Below are positions 19,201 to 26,273 of a stretch of 64,000 nucleotides of DNA, piece by piece. Source of the stretch: Streptomyces sannanensis (GTDB lineage: Bacteria; Actinomycetota; Actinomycetes; Streptomycetales; Streptomycetaceae). Each line of letters begins with the position of its first letter. The first letter of the stretch is position 1. The position numbers were made by a program, and so were the translations under genes. The stretch lies in contig NZ_BAAAYL010000001.1 in the NCBI RefSeq assembly GCF_039536205.1, forward strand, positions 3,720,001 through 3,784,000, read 5' to 3'. Under the pieces are notes generated by a model, which saw only the letters and a program-made list of their open reading frames with translations, ran no database searches and was not told where the DNA came from.

Positions 19201-19337
19201 CGCGCGCCCGGCCCGACTGGGCCGAGGAGACACCGCTGGACGATCTGCCGACGCTGGCGGACGAACTGCTCGGCCCGTTCGACGGGGACGACGAGGACGA
19301 CGACGGCGACGGGCGCAACGGCAGGCGCCGGCGTTAG
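16230..19337 (+). CDS. tmk: MFS-like transporter domain fused to thymidylate kinase and a coiled-coil acidic tail
   Basis: A 1035-residue three-part protein. Residues about 35-490 are a multi-helix membrane region of MFS type. Residues about 508-710 are a complete dTMP kinase: P-loop ALEGGDGAGKSTQ (about 512-524), TREPGATPIG, the DR(Y) signature SDRYIDSSVAYQGAGRDL, and a lid segment (DRLESEPPEFHARVR). Residues about 713-860 are a nearly uninterrupted Glu/Arg/Ala coiled coil (EEARRKAEEEARRKAEEE and similar), then an acidic, Pro-rich disordered tail with two similar blocks (IDMRKAE / TDMRRPE; TTVLPQ). dTMP kinase makes dTDP for DNA synthesis. Fusion to a membrane part is seen in Streptomyces relatives; why is unknown. 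Confidence 0.93.
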   Translation: MTRAEQPTVVNTVSDALAADSRERAVRALLRIPPLRRLWSAQLVGGVGDALAVLVLLLLALQAAVAEQALGGGYRGAAFAVAAVLGARALATLLFGAVLLGPVSTLTAPSGPLDRRWTMIGSDWVRLALLIVAPLWIGWTPGKALAFLLGTAFVTGVAERFWTVAKESTAPAFLPPPPPEGATVRPLPDHMDALRRLSLRTGFAAVPAAAAVLLVATLIGNVLGSGVVWFSQHQAALGSYVAAGLFAASASVLFLMELPGDRTPRPRSPLEGLRRPSTGTGPDKGRTGAVPLLVLACGSVAAAIAAASAVAVLHATDLGGGPVTFALLVLALTGGTGLGIRAAGSGKVLAALSRRRLLALAIAVTGVALLAMGLVPDTATVLMIALLAGCAAGVAANTGHTLIDQETEEFRRSRTTEHLQAVVRVFIGIGALAAPLLAAAIGPHRLASGDFVFAHGGAAFTLMLVGALLLPVAAFVLAKTDDRQGVPLRRDLRDALHGSDPVQAPADTGFFIALEGGDGAGKSTQVKALAEWIRDKGHEVVVTREPGATPIGKRLRSILLDLSSAGLSHRAEALLYAADRAEHVDSVVRPALARGAVVISDRYIDSSVAYQGAGRDLSPTEIARISRWATDGLVPHLTVLLDVSPEAARERFTEAPDRLESEPPEFHARVRAGFLTLAAADPGRYLVVDASQDPEAVTTVVRHRLDQMLPLSEAELRAQEEARKAAEEEARRKAEEEARRKAEEERLERERQEQLARLRAEEEARKQRELEEAQRREAERQAEEARQMAEAARLIEEEARARREAEEKARAEEAERRRRQAEEEARLRAEAEERRLERQRKAEEALLRAEEARRAAEAAADSEVTVPTPAVGSEEVTQEVPMPRIDMRKAEADADGTTVLPQYPADEVTRENPAPAPRTDMRRPEPAEEETTVLPQVPGTPDAAETAVLPPVRPGDPADRVPPGLFRDERPAPTGADDRTRELPQIDPDRPRARPDWAEETPLDDLPTLADELLGPFDGDDEDDDGDGRNGRRRR

Positions 19338-19415
19338 CGGCGCGGCCCGGGACTGTCAGACCCCTGGCCCACAATGGGACCGCAAGCAAACCGTGCGCAG
19401 GAAGGGCGGTGACCC

Positions 19416-20621
19416 ATGGCCGTCTGGGACGACCTGGTCGGGCAGGACCACATCAAGGACCAGCTGCTGGCCGCCGCGAGGGACGCCGATGCCCTGGTCA
19501 GCGCCGAGGCGGCCGGGGAGCCCGTCCCCGATGCCTCGAAGATGACGCACGCCTGGCTGCTCACCGGTCCGCCCGGCTCGGGCTGGGACACCGCGGCTCG
19601 GGTCTTCGCCGCCGCGCTGCAGTGCACCAGCCCCGACCGCGCGCTGGGCGGGGCCCCGGGCTGCGGTTTCTGCGACGGTTGCCACACCACCATGATCGGC
19701 ACACACGCCGATGTCGAGGTGGTGCGCACCGACCAGCTGTCCATCGGCAAGGCCCAGGCGAAGCAGCTGGTGCGCGGCGCCCAGATGTCCCCGGCGGGCG
19801 GACGCTGGCAGGTGATCATCGTGGAGGACGGCGACCGGCTCACCGAGGACTCCGGAAACGTACTGCTCAAGGCGGTCGAGGAGCCCGCGCCCCGGACGGT
19901 CTGGCTGCTCTGTGCGCCCTCCCCGGAGGACATGCTGCAGACCATCCGCTCCCGCTGCCGCCACATCGGCCTGCGCACCCCGCCGGTCGATGCCGTCGCG
20001 GACGTCCTGATCCGTCGCGACGGCATCGATCCCGAGCTGGCGTACCGGGCGGCCCGCGCCACCCAGGGCCATATCGACCGGGCCCGCCGCCTGGCGACCG
20101 ACGAGCGGGCGCGGACGAGGCGCGCCGCCGTACTGAAGCTGCCCCTGCGCGTGGCGGACGTCGGCGGCTGCCTGAAGGCCGCGCAGGAACTGGTCGACGC
20201 GGCGGAGGAGGACGCCAAGCAGGTCGCCGAGGAGATCGACGCCAAGGAGACCGAGGAGCTGAGGGCCGCCCTCGGCGCGGTGGCCGGCGGCCGGATGCCG
20301 CGCGGCACCGCCGGTCTGATGAAGGAACTGGAGAAGAAGCAGAAGAGCCGGGCGACCCGTACGCAGCGGGACAGCCTGGATCTGGCGCTCACCGATCTGA
20401 CCGGCTTCTACCGCGACGTACTGGCCATACAGCTCGGCTCCGCCACTGCTCTCGCCAACGAGGACGCGCGGGACGCCCTCGACCGGGTCGCCGGTGATTC
20501 CACGCCCGAGCGCACTCTGCGCCGGATAGAGGCGATCTTCGCCTGCCGTCAGGCGCTGGACCGCAATGTGGCACCGCTGCTCGCGGTCGAGGCGATGGCG
20601 ATGGCCCTGCGCGCGGGCTGA
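19416..20621 (+). CDS. holB: DNA polymerase III delta' subunit (clamp loader)
   Basis: A 401-residue AAA+ protein starting MAVWDDLVGQDHIKDQL, with AGGAAGGG before the ATG. The Walker A position reads GPPGSGWDTA (about 51-60), missing the P-loop Lys, as expected for the non-ATPase delta' subunit. A four-cysteine zinc module follows (C in ALQCTS, then GCGFCDGC), then VIIVEDGDRLTEDSGNVLLK (degenerate Walker B) and the sensor segment QTIRSRCRHI with its SRC motif. It loads the sliding clamp together with the DnaX and HolA subunits. It comes 78 nt after the thymidylate kinase fusion, the usual tmk-holB order. Confidence 0.93.
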   Translation: MAVWDDLVGQDHIKDQLLAAARDADALVSAEAAGEPVPDASKMTHAWLLTGPPGSGWDTAARVFAAALQCTSPDRALGGAPGCGFCDGCHTTMIGTHADVEVVRTDQLSIGKAQAKQLVRGAQMSPAGGRWQVIIVEDGDRLTEDSGNVLLKAVEEPAPRTVWLLCAPSPEDMLQTIRSRCRHIGLRTPPVDAVADVLIRRDGIDPELAYRAARATQGHIDRARRLATDERARTRRAAVLKLPLRVADVGGCLKAAQELVDAAEEDAKQVAEEIDAKETEELRAALGAVAGGRMPRGTAGLMKELEKKQKSRATRTQRDSLDLALTDLTGFYRDVLAIQLGSATALANEDARDALDRVAGDSTPERTLRRIEAIFACRQALDRNVAPLLAVEAMAMALRAG

Positions 20622-20626
20622 CAGCA

Positions 20627-20879
20627 CTGGTGCCGCGACCGGCAACGTTTGCCCGTCAAGGAGCGGCGTCCGGTGCGTGCGATCGCACGGCGGCCGAAGA
20701 CTCTCGTAGCAGCGCTCCTCGGGTCTTCGGCCAACGCAGCGAGCGTGCGTGCCTGGGGGCACCCTGGGGGCACCCTGGGGGCACCCTGGGGGCACCCTGG
20801 GGGTACCCCCAGCGGTAGCTGGGGGAGGTAGCTGGGGGAGGTAGCTGGGGGAGCGTCGCGACGGGGCAAACGTTGCCGG
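20627..20879. repeat. MITE-like dispersed repeat, copy 1 (terminal inverted repeats, internal tandem units)
   Basis: The ends are 16-bp inverted repeats (CCGGCAACGTTTGCCC at 20639-20654 and its complement at 20864-20879). The similarity to copy 2 extends outward to about 20627. Inside are five 11-bp units (CCTGGGGGCAC-like) at 20752-20806, then three 13-bp units (GTAGCTGGGGGAG) at about 20815-20853. A second copy lies inverted at 50707-50937 with three instead of five 11-bp units. It encodes nothing. This looks like a non-autonomous, foldback-capable element. Confidence 0.85.
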
Positions 20880-21014
20880 GAGGGGCACTGGCGTTCGTCA
20901 CCCGTACGTGCCGCGTGCTGGCGGGAGGCAACACTTCAACGCCCCCAATGGCGTGCAGAGTTGTTACTCTCAGTGAGGCGGTACGATTCCGACCCATCCA
21001 GCCCTGGGGGATCT

Positions 21015-21656
21015 GTGGAGAGTTCAAACCTGAGAGACGCACGTTTCGCGGTTGCGCACATAGTCGCTGACGCGCTGGCCGCAGCAGGTGAGGAACTTCG
21101 GGCTAACGCGCGCGCTTCAGGAGATAAGAAGGTACTCGGGCTCTCCCTGATATGCCAGATGGCCGGAAAGACGGCGCTCGGAGCGCTTGGCTTGTACCAC
21201 CAAGATATGTGGTACGCCGGCGCTGCCCTAACTCGGCAACTCGTTGAACACCACCATCTGTGTGCGTACTTCGCGGATGACGACTCAAGAATTGAGCATT
21301 GGCTAGACGCCGACGATAAGGAACTTCGGAAGTCGTTCTCTCCGGTGAAACTGAGAGAAGCTGGCGGCTTCACCCGCGATGACTATGCCGCGCATTGCAC
21401 TTGGGGAGGTCATCCAAATCCACGCGGATCGTGGCTCTTGGGAGACTTCTCTCAGAATGCGGAGAACCTGCTGCTGATCGACATCGCGCAGCATCTTCGC
21501 CTGATCTATGTTGCGGTGGCGAAGTGCCTCGGCGATGAGGCTAACGAGATGTCGGCGATGGTCAAGGCATACAACTATCTAATCAAATGGGAGGCAGTTG
21601 ACCCCTATGCAAACGGCCTTCCGATTGGCGCCTCCGCGCAAGAGGAGGAAGCCTAA
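21015..21656 (+). CDS. Orphan protein of unknown function, atypical composition
   Basis: A 213-residue ORF from GTG 21015 (the frame is open from TTG 20961). I recognise no family. The sequence has an alpha-helical look, with a His-rich segment LTRQLVEHHHLCAYFADDDS, a motif HCTWGGHPNPRGSWL and a C-terminal helix AQHLRLIYVAVAKCLG; a membrane helix is not evident. Codon use differs from its neighbours, with many A/T-ending codons, as expected of acquired DNA. The composite transposon is inserted exactly at its 3' end: the stop TAA at 21654-21656 lies within the 10-bp target duplication, so the protein is intact. Confidence 0.65.
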   Translation: MESSNLRDARFAVAHIVADALAAAGEELRANARASGDKKVLGLSLICQMAGKTALGALGLYHQDMWYAGAALTRQLVEHHHLCAYFADDDSRIEHWLDADDKELRKSFSPVKLREAGGFTRDDYAAHCTWGGHPNPRGSWLLGDFSQNAENLLLIDIAQHLRLIYVAVAKCLGDEANEMSAMVKAYNYLIKWEAVDPYANGLPIGASAQEEEA

Positions 21657-21660
21657 TCGC
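21651..21660. repeat. Target site duplication, left copy (GCCTAATCGC)
   Basis: Ten bases, GCCTAATCGC, directly before the outer end of the left ISAs1-type arm. The identical ten bases follow the outer end of the right arm at 26274-26283. A perfect 10-bp direct repeat at the outer borders is what one transposition of the whole unit would leave. Confidence 0.85.
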
Positions 21661-22913
21661 CAGGGCTGATGCGTTCTCAGGCTTCAAGATCGAGTAGTTG
21701 GAGTGCGTGGTCGGTTCGTGACCGGTAGTGGTCGGTCGCGGCGGCGGTGTTCGTTCAGCCGGCCTGGCGGATAAGGCCGATGGCGATGTTGCGGAGGGTT
21801 GCCATCGCCCGGGGTGCGGTGCCTGTGCGGACGCGGGAGGCGTCCTCGGCGAAGGTCACGTCTCTCACGTGGTGCAGGGCCTCGACCTGCCAGTGTCCAC
21901 GGATCAGTTCAGCGATCCGGTCCGGGGTGGCCTGCTCGGGAGCGAGGCTGGTGACCGCGTAGACCGTCTTGATGGTCGTCTTGTTCGTCGTGCGGCTGGT
22001 GCGGCGGCGCTTGACCTCGATGGCCTGCATGGCGTGCGGGAAGAGGAGACCGGGCTGGACGGTGCAGACCTTGAGCCGGCGGATCTAGCGTCGGCCGTGG
22101 CCCTGTGCGCGGGCGCGGTGTTGCAGGGGCACGTCGCGCCAGGGCAGCCGTCGCAGTGTCGGTGGAGTGTTTTCTGGTTGCCCTTGACCACCAGGATGTA
22201 GTGCCCGCCCCGCGTGACGACGTGCTCGGCGTGGCCGGTCTGGGTGTGCATCGCGTCCGCGGTGATGACGCATCTGCGCAGGTCGAGTCGTTCCAGCAGT
22301 GGGGCGAAGGCGGGGATTTCGTTGCTCTTCGCGGCGATCTGCCGCTGGGAGATGACGGCCTGGCCCTCGTGCAGGACGGCGGCGAGGAGGTGGATGGCTG
22401 CCCGCGTTCCCTGGCGGCTGCCGCGTACGGTCTTGCCGTCGACGGCCACCCCCACCAGCTCGGAAAAGCCGTCGGCGGCCGGGTCGGTTGCGTGTCGGGC
22501 CAGCCAGGCGCCCACGGCGCCGTCCAAGGCCTCGCCGTCCAGACGCGCCAGCAGACGGCCCAGGGTGGTCGCGCGCGGCAGACGGCGCAGCCCGATCCTT
22601 TCCCGCACATCGGGAGTGACATCGACGGCGTAGCAGGCGATGCCGGCCAGTGTGGTGGCGCCACCGAGCACCGCGAGCAGGCACAGGGCGAGCAGCGACC
22701 CCAGCCGATAGCGGCGGCCCCGCACCCGTCGCGGATCAGGCAGCCGGTCCAGCACGTCGGCCAGCGCAGTGAGTTCGGACGGTCCGGCAGGCAGGCGCAG
22801 CAGGTCGACGTCCCCGTGGTGGCGCTGGAGAACATCGGTCAGGGAGGATGGCACGCGAACGCGACCCCTGTTCGTGATCAAAGGCTTCGAGAACCTTGAT
22901 CATCAGGGGTCGC
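21661..22913 (-). mobile_element. ISAs1-family insertion sequence, left arm (near full length, decayed)
   Basis: The outer end starts at 21661. The inner end is placed near 22913 from an imperfect match: read inward from there, CCTGATGATCAAGGTTCTCGA resembles the outer tip. The inner boundary is approximate. The transposase inside is broken (next entry). Confidence 0.7.
21677..22881 (-). pseudogene. ISAs1-family transposase, broken (frameshift and two stops)
   Basis: Read from TTG 22881 (or GTG 22852) the N-terminal part is ISAs1-like: DVLDRLPDPRRVRGRRY, GVAVDGKTVRGSRQGTRAA (first catalytic Asp), VITADAMHTQTGHAEHVVTR (second Asp) and YILVVKGNQKTLH. At about 22155-22160 the frame slips. The continuation (LRRLPWRDVPLQHRARAQGH) hits TAG at 22085-22087, resumes in frame with [20 protein letters not shown] and the Glu-containing end ([20 protein letters not shown]), then hits TGA at 21755-21757, before the natural stop at 21677. 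It cannot make a full transposase. Confidence 0.85.
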
Positions 22914-22980
22914 GTTCACCGTCTCCAGCCACGGACAATCAGGCCATCAGGGAACGCCCGCCCACGAGTTGCTCATCTCG

Positions 22981-23014
22981 CCGCGTGACAACGCACGCGC
23001 CCTGCTGCGAGGCC
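22981..23014. repeat. 34-bp segment, inverted partner at 25747-25780
   Basis: CCGCGTGA-AACG-ACGCGCCCTGCTGCGAGGCC occurs here and, reverse-complemented with two mismatches, at 25747-25780, directly abutting the 494-bp right arm. It is a second, inner inverted repeat of the composite unit. I do not recognise it as the end of a known IS. The rest of 22914-23170 holds no gene I can support. Confidence 0.7.
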
Positions 23015-23170
23015 AGGCCGACTTGTTCGATACCTCCCTGTCGGCTCCAGCGAGGTTCCGGCATCGATCGTGAACGAACTTCGGATGAGGTCCGGCATGG
23101 ACTCGATGAACTACCGCAACGCGGTGTGAGCATCGAGGGCGGCAAGCCTGGCTGTCCGGTGTGGTGGGAG

Positions 23171-23206
23171 TCCGCGGGGCTTGGGTCGCAACCCAGACCC
23201 CGCGGA
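23171..23206 (-). terminator. Strong hairpin after the amidase-like gene
   Basis: TCCGCGGGGCTTGGGT / ACCCAGACCCCGCGGA with a 4-nt loop, a 16-bp stem with one G-T pair. It starts 6 nt after the stop codon of the minus-strand gene ending at 23212. No T-run. Confidence 0.7.
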
Positions 23207-23211
23207 TGGGA

Positions 23212-24759
23212 TCAGTTCAGGGGCGGCGTGGCCGTGGTGTTGACGACACGCCAGGCGTAGAAGGCCAAATCCCGATGACGGTTGACGATGTCCCACAGGG
23301 GCTCGTCCAGCGTGTTGTTGGTGTGGAAGCTCATCAGTGGACCTTGTTCGGACAGCCCGGTGACGATCATGGTGTGGTCCTTGTTACGGTCCGCCGGGTT
23401 GGCGAACTGGACGACGTCTCCGATGCCGACGTCGCTGAGGTAGCGCACCTTCTCGACCCGGCCGCTGTCCTTCGCGAACTGCGCCCAGTTGTTCGCACCG
23501 GACCATGTCCACGACGTCTCACCGACGCGGTTGTACCAGAACTGCGGTTCCCGTGACGTGAGGCTGGTGACCACCAGCGGCGCGCTCATTTTCCAACCGC
23601 CGGCCAGCAGGGCCTGGCTGACGAAGTTGGTGCAGTCGCCGCCCAGGTTCGTGAAGTCCTTGTAGGCCGGATTTGCGGTCTTGGCGTATTTGACCGCGTA
23701 GGCCGCCGCGGCGTCCGGGTCGTATCCCGGCGCGTAGGGGATGTCGGCGACCTCTCCCGGGCGACCGGTAAACATCGCGTCTTTGAGGGCGTTGATGACG
23801 GCGGTGTGCTGGGACGAGCTGTACCTGACGCCAGGCGTCATTTCCATGTGGTAGAAGAAGCCGCCCTTGCCGTTGGTGTGCTTGCCCTGCGGATTTATGG
23901 TCGCCCCGAGGTCTGCGTAGTGGACGCCGTCGAACACTCCGGCCTTCACCCCTTTCGCGTTCAGCGCCTTCGAGAACGAGGCGAGTCGCATGCCAGGCTC
24001 CGGGGTGCCGTTACTGAGCACCACGTCCGGATAGTCGGCCCGCTTCTCGAATCCGTGCAGCTGCACGACATGGGTGGCGTTGGGCGCCGACGTCGTGAAG
24101 TTCGTGTGCACCTTGTGGAAGAGGCTCTCATAACTGCGCGCCATGTCCGACACCCGGCTGTTCTCGTACTCCGGCCGCGTCTGGGTGCTGTTGTACCGGT
24201 GCGTGCCGGCCATCGCGAACATCTTCGCGTCGACATCCCGGAAGATTTTGATCCCCAGCTCCGGCGTGTTCTCGTCATGGAACGGGTGGGGCACCTCGAC
24301 GGCCAGGTTGACGTGCGCCGACGACGTGTCGTAGCGCAGGATGTACATGCCCCAGCATCGCTGGCACGGCACGCTCTCCCGGACGACCAGGTAGTTCCGT
24401 TCGGAGGCACTGTCCTCGATCCAGTCGAGGTTGTAGCCGTACCGCTGCAGGATGGCTTCGGCCTCACCCCGCGTCGAAGCCTCACCCTGGTTGGCGATCC
24501 GCATCGCGCGGATGATCTCAGCGACCTCCGCGGGGCTCTCGGCGTCCCACCTGAACTGGTTCGTGTCCTCTGTGCTGGGCATGCCCTTCATGTAGTTCAC
24601 GACGTACGTCGCCAGGTCCAGCCGGGTCGCCACCCGGTCCGGAACACCCGCTGCGTACGCCGGCGCTTGCAGCCCGACCAAGGCGACCAGGGCGACCAGT
24701 GTCAGGGCCGCCACGTTACGTATTAACGCGAAAATCGATCTTCCGGTACTACCGCGCAC
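23212..24759 (-). CDS. Secreted protein: unassigned HPF/GTHRYN domain plus C-terminal amidase (NlpC/P60-like, Amidase_6)
   Basis: 515 residues, GTG 24759 with AAGGA 7 nt upstream. An N-terminal signal peptide (hydrophobic TLVALVALVGLQ, likely cleaved after AYA) directs export. Residues about 40-330 form a domain I cannot name, with conserved-looking polar motifs (VEVPHPFHDENTPE, MAGTHRYNSTQ, HVVQLHGFEKR, GGFFYHMEM) that suggest a metal-dependent hydrolase. Residues about 345-505 are a putative amidase module: AAAYAVKYAKTANPAYKDF, NLGGDCTNFVSQALLAGGW with catalytic-type Cys376, then VGDVVQFANP and KDHTMIVTG (His). It is the only intact gene inside the composite transposon. It may act on peptidoglycan or gamma-glutamyl substrates; this is inference. 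Confidence 0.78.
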   Translation of the reverse strand: MRGSTGRSIFALIRNVAALTLVALVALVGLQAPAYAAGVPDRVATRLDLATYVVNYMKGMPSTEDTNQFRWDAESPAEVAEIIRAMRIANQGEASTRGEAEAILQRYGYNLDWIEDSASERNYLVVRESVPCQRCWGMYILRYDTSSAHVNLAVEVPHPFHDENTPELGIKIFRDVDAKMFAMAGTHRYNSTQTRPEYENSRVSDMARSYESLFHKVHTNFTTSAPNATHVVQLHGFEKRADYPDVVLSNGTPEPGMRLASFSKALNAKGVKAGVFDGVHYADLGATINPQGKHTNGKGGFFYHMEMTPGVRYSSSQHTAVINALKDAMFTGRPGEVADIPYAPGYDPDAAAAYAVKYAKTANPAYKDFTNLGGDCTNFVSQALLAGGWKMSAPLVVTSLTSREPQFWYNRVGETSWTWSGANNWAQFAKDSGRVEKVRYLSDVGIGDVVQFANPADRNKDHTMIVTGLSEQGPLMSFHTNNTLDEPLWDIVNRHRDLAFYAWRVVNTTATPPLN

Positions 24760-24919
24760 TACTACGTCCTTACCTCAGTACCGCGGCCCGCAGGCGGCGG
24801 CACGCTGATCAACTAGTTACCGAAGGGTAGATCCACCTAGGTCTGTCGCGAAAGTAGATCCTGTTCATTCATGATCACGTCCTGTGGGACGTGGAGATCT
24901 GACGAACGGGCAGTGGGCT

Positions 24920-25022
24920 CGGACCGGTGCTCCGTGGCGTGACGTGCCGGATCGCTATGGGCCGTGGGACCGGGTCTACACTCCGGCGCTGGCAGCGGGA
25001 CGGCACCTGGGCCCGGATCCGA
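24920..25022 (+). pseudogene. IS5-family transposase remnant
   Basis: In one frame 24923-24979 reads TGAPWRDVPDRYGPWDRVYT; a base later the next frame reads RRWQRDGTWARI. Both are the adjacent N-terminal segments of IS5/IS427-type transposases, separated here by a frameshift. The rest is gone. The remainder of 24760-25160 shows no gene. Confidence 0.7.
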
Positions 25023-25159
25023 TGGCGTCCCTTGTCGTGGTGTAGCCGATCATGGTGAGGGAGTGCGCCGGGGGCGCGTGCTGACGTGGCTTCCGCTCCC
25101 TGCCAGAGGGCGGGCCACCGTCCAACTCTCCCTAGTGAACGGGCAGTTCAGCGCGGGAG

Positions 25160-25747
25160 GTGCAGGGGGCCCTGTCTCAGCATGACCTACTCCGGTTGCT
25201 GGAGTCACTACGTTCGGCGGACGGGCTGGAACTCGTTCGGGGTGTGGCCGAGCGGATGCTGCAGGAGCTGATCGAGGCCGAGGCCACGGCCCGGATCGGA
25301 GCGGAGTGGAACGAGCACACCGAGACGCGCACCGCGCTTCGCAACGGCCACCGTGACAAGACGCTCAGCGCCCAGGCCGGCGACCTGGACCTTGCGATTC
25401 CCAAGCTGCGGTCGGGGAGCTTCTTCCCCGCACTGCTGGAACGGCGCCGCCGCATCGACCAGGCCCTGTACGCCGTGATCATGGAAGCCTAGGTCCACGG
25501 CGTGTCCACCCGGTCGGTCGACGACCTGGTCAAGGCCCTCGGCGCGGACACACCGGGATATCCAAGAGTGAGGTCTCGCGGATCTGCCAGGACCTGGACG
25601 GCCAGCTGACCACGTTCCGTGGCCGGCCCCTGGATCACGTCCGGTTCCCGTACGTCTATCTGGACGCGACCTACTGCAAGGCGAGGGTCGAGCACGAGAT
25701 CGTGTCCCGGGCTGTGGTGATCGCCACCGGGATCACCGAGGAGGGCG
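25160..25747 (+). pseudogene. IS256-family (IS1081-like) transposase, truncated and mutated
   Basis: The frame from 25160 reads LIEAEATARIGAEWNEHTET, TLSAQAGDLDLAIPKLRSGS, FFPALLERRRRIDQALYAVI, typical of IS1081-like IS256 transposases. A stop (TAG 25490-25492) replaces the Tyr codon in MEA-VHGVSTRSVDDLVKALG. Two extra bases near 25550 shift the frame. KSEVSRICQDLDGQ and FPYVYLDATYCKARV (catalytic Asp) follow, and similarity stops at GITEEGG (about 25747), where the 34-bp repeat and right ISAs1 arm begin. It is less than half a gene and inactive. Confidence 0.85.
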
Positions 25748-25780
25748 GCCTCGCAGCAGGGCGCGTACGTTCTCACGCGG
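25747..25780. repeat. 34-bp segment, inverted partner of 22981-23014
   Basis: Reverse complement of 22981-23014 with two mismatches. It forms the exact junction between the truncated IS256 transposase and the 494-bp ISAs1 arm. Confidence 0.7.
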
Positions 25781-26257
25781 CGACGGCTGCCCTGGCGCGA
25801 CGTGCCCCTGCAACACCGCGCCCGCGCACAGGGCCACGGCCGACGCTAGATCCGCCGGCTCAAGGTCTGCACCGTCCAGCCCGGTCTCCTCTTCCCGCAC
25901 GCCATGCAGGCCATCGAGGTCAAGCGCCGCCGCACCAGCCGCACGACGAACAAGACGACCATCAAGACGGTCTACGCGGTCACCAGCCTCGCTCCCGAGC
26001 AGGCCACCCCGGACCGGATCGCTGAACTGATCCGTGGACACTGGCAGGTCGAGGCCCTGCACCACGTGAGAGACGTGACCTTCGCCGAGGACGCCTCCCG
26101 CGTCCGCACAGGCACCGCACCCCGGGCGATGGCAACCCTCCGCAACATCGCCATCGGCCTTATCCGCCAGGCCGGCTGGACGAACACCGCCGCCGCGACC
26201 GACCACTACCGGTCACGAACCGACCACGCACTCCAACTACTCGATCTTGAAGCCTGA
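25780..26257 (+). pseudogene. ISAs1-family transposase, C-terminal fragment
   Basis: Encodes only the C-terminal part, from LRRLPWRDVPLQHRAR onward. It carries the same in-frame TAG (25847-25849) as the left arm. After it the frame is open through [40 protein letters not shown] and the natural end [10 protein letters not shown] at 26257, including TGG (Trp) where the left arm has TGA. Confidence 0.85.
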
Positions 26258-26273
26258 GAACGCATCAGCCCTG
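25780..26273 (+). mobile_element. ISAs1-family right arm (3' 494 bp only)
   Basis: Inverted, equal-length match to 21661-22154 with one observed difference. It ends with the IS tip (...CGCATCAGCCCTG at 26273) and is followed by the 10-bp repeat GCCTAATCGC. The inner 5' part of the IS is missing. Confidence 0.85.

Larger units (their letters stand above)
21661..26273. mobile_element. Composite transposon-like unit bounded by inverted ISAs1-family arms
   Basis: 4613 bp. The outer 494 bp at the left (21661-22154) and right (25780-26273) are inverted copies that differ at one noted base (21755 region: TGA versus TGG). Both outer tips read CAGGGCTGATGCGTTCTC inward. The unit is flanked by the 10-bp repeat GCCTAATCGC. 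Between the arms lie the rest of the left IS, a secreted amidase-like gene, an IS5-type remnant and a truncated IS256-type transposase. Neither arm encodes an intact transposase now. Confidence 0.78.

Noticed and set aside
20752..20853. Tandem 11-bp and 13-bp units considered as a CRISPR array
   Set aside because: There are no spacers between units, unit length is too short and no cas genes are present; the units are part of the MITE-like repeat.
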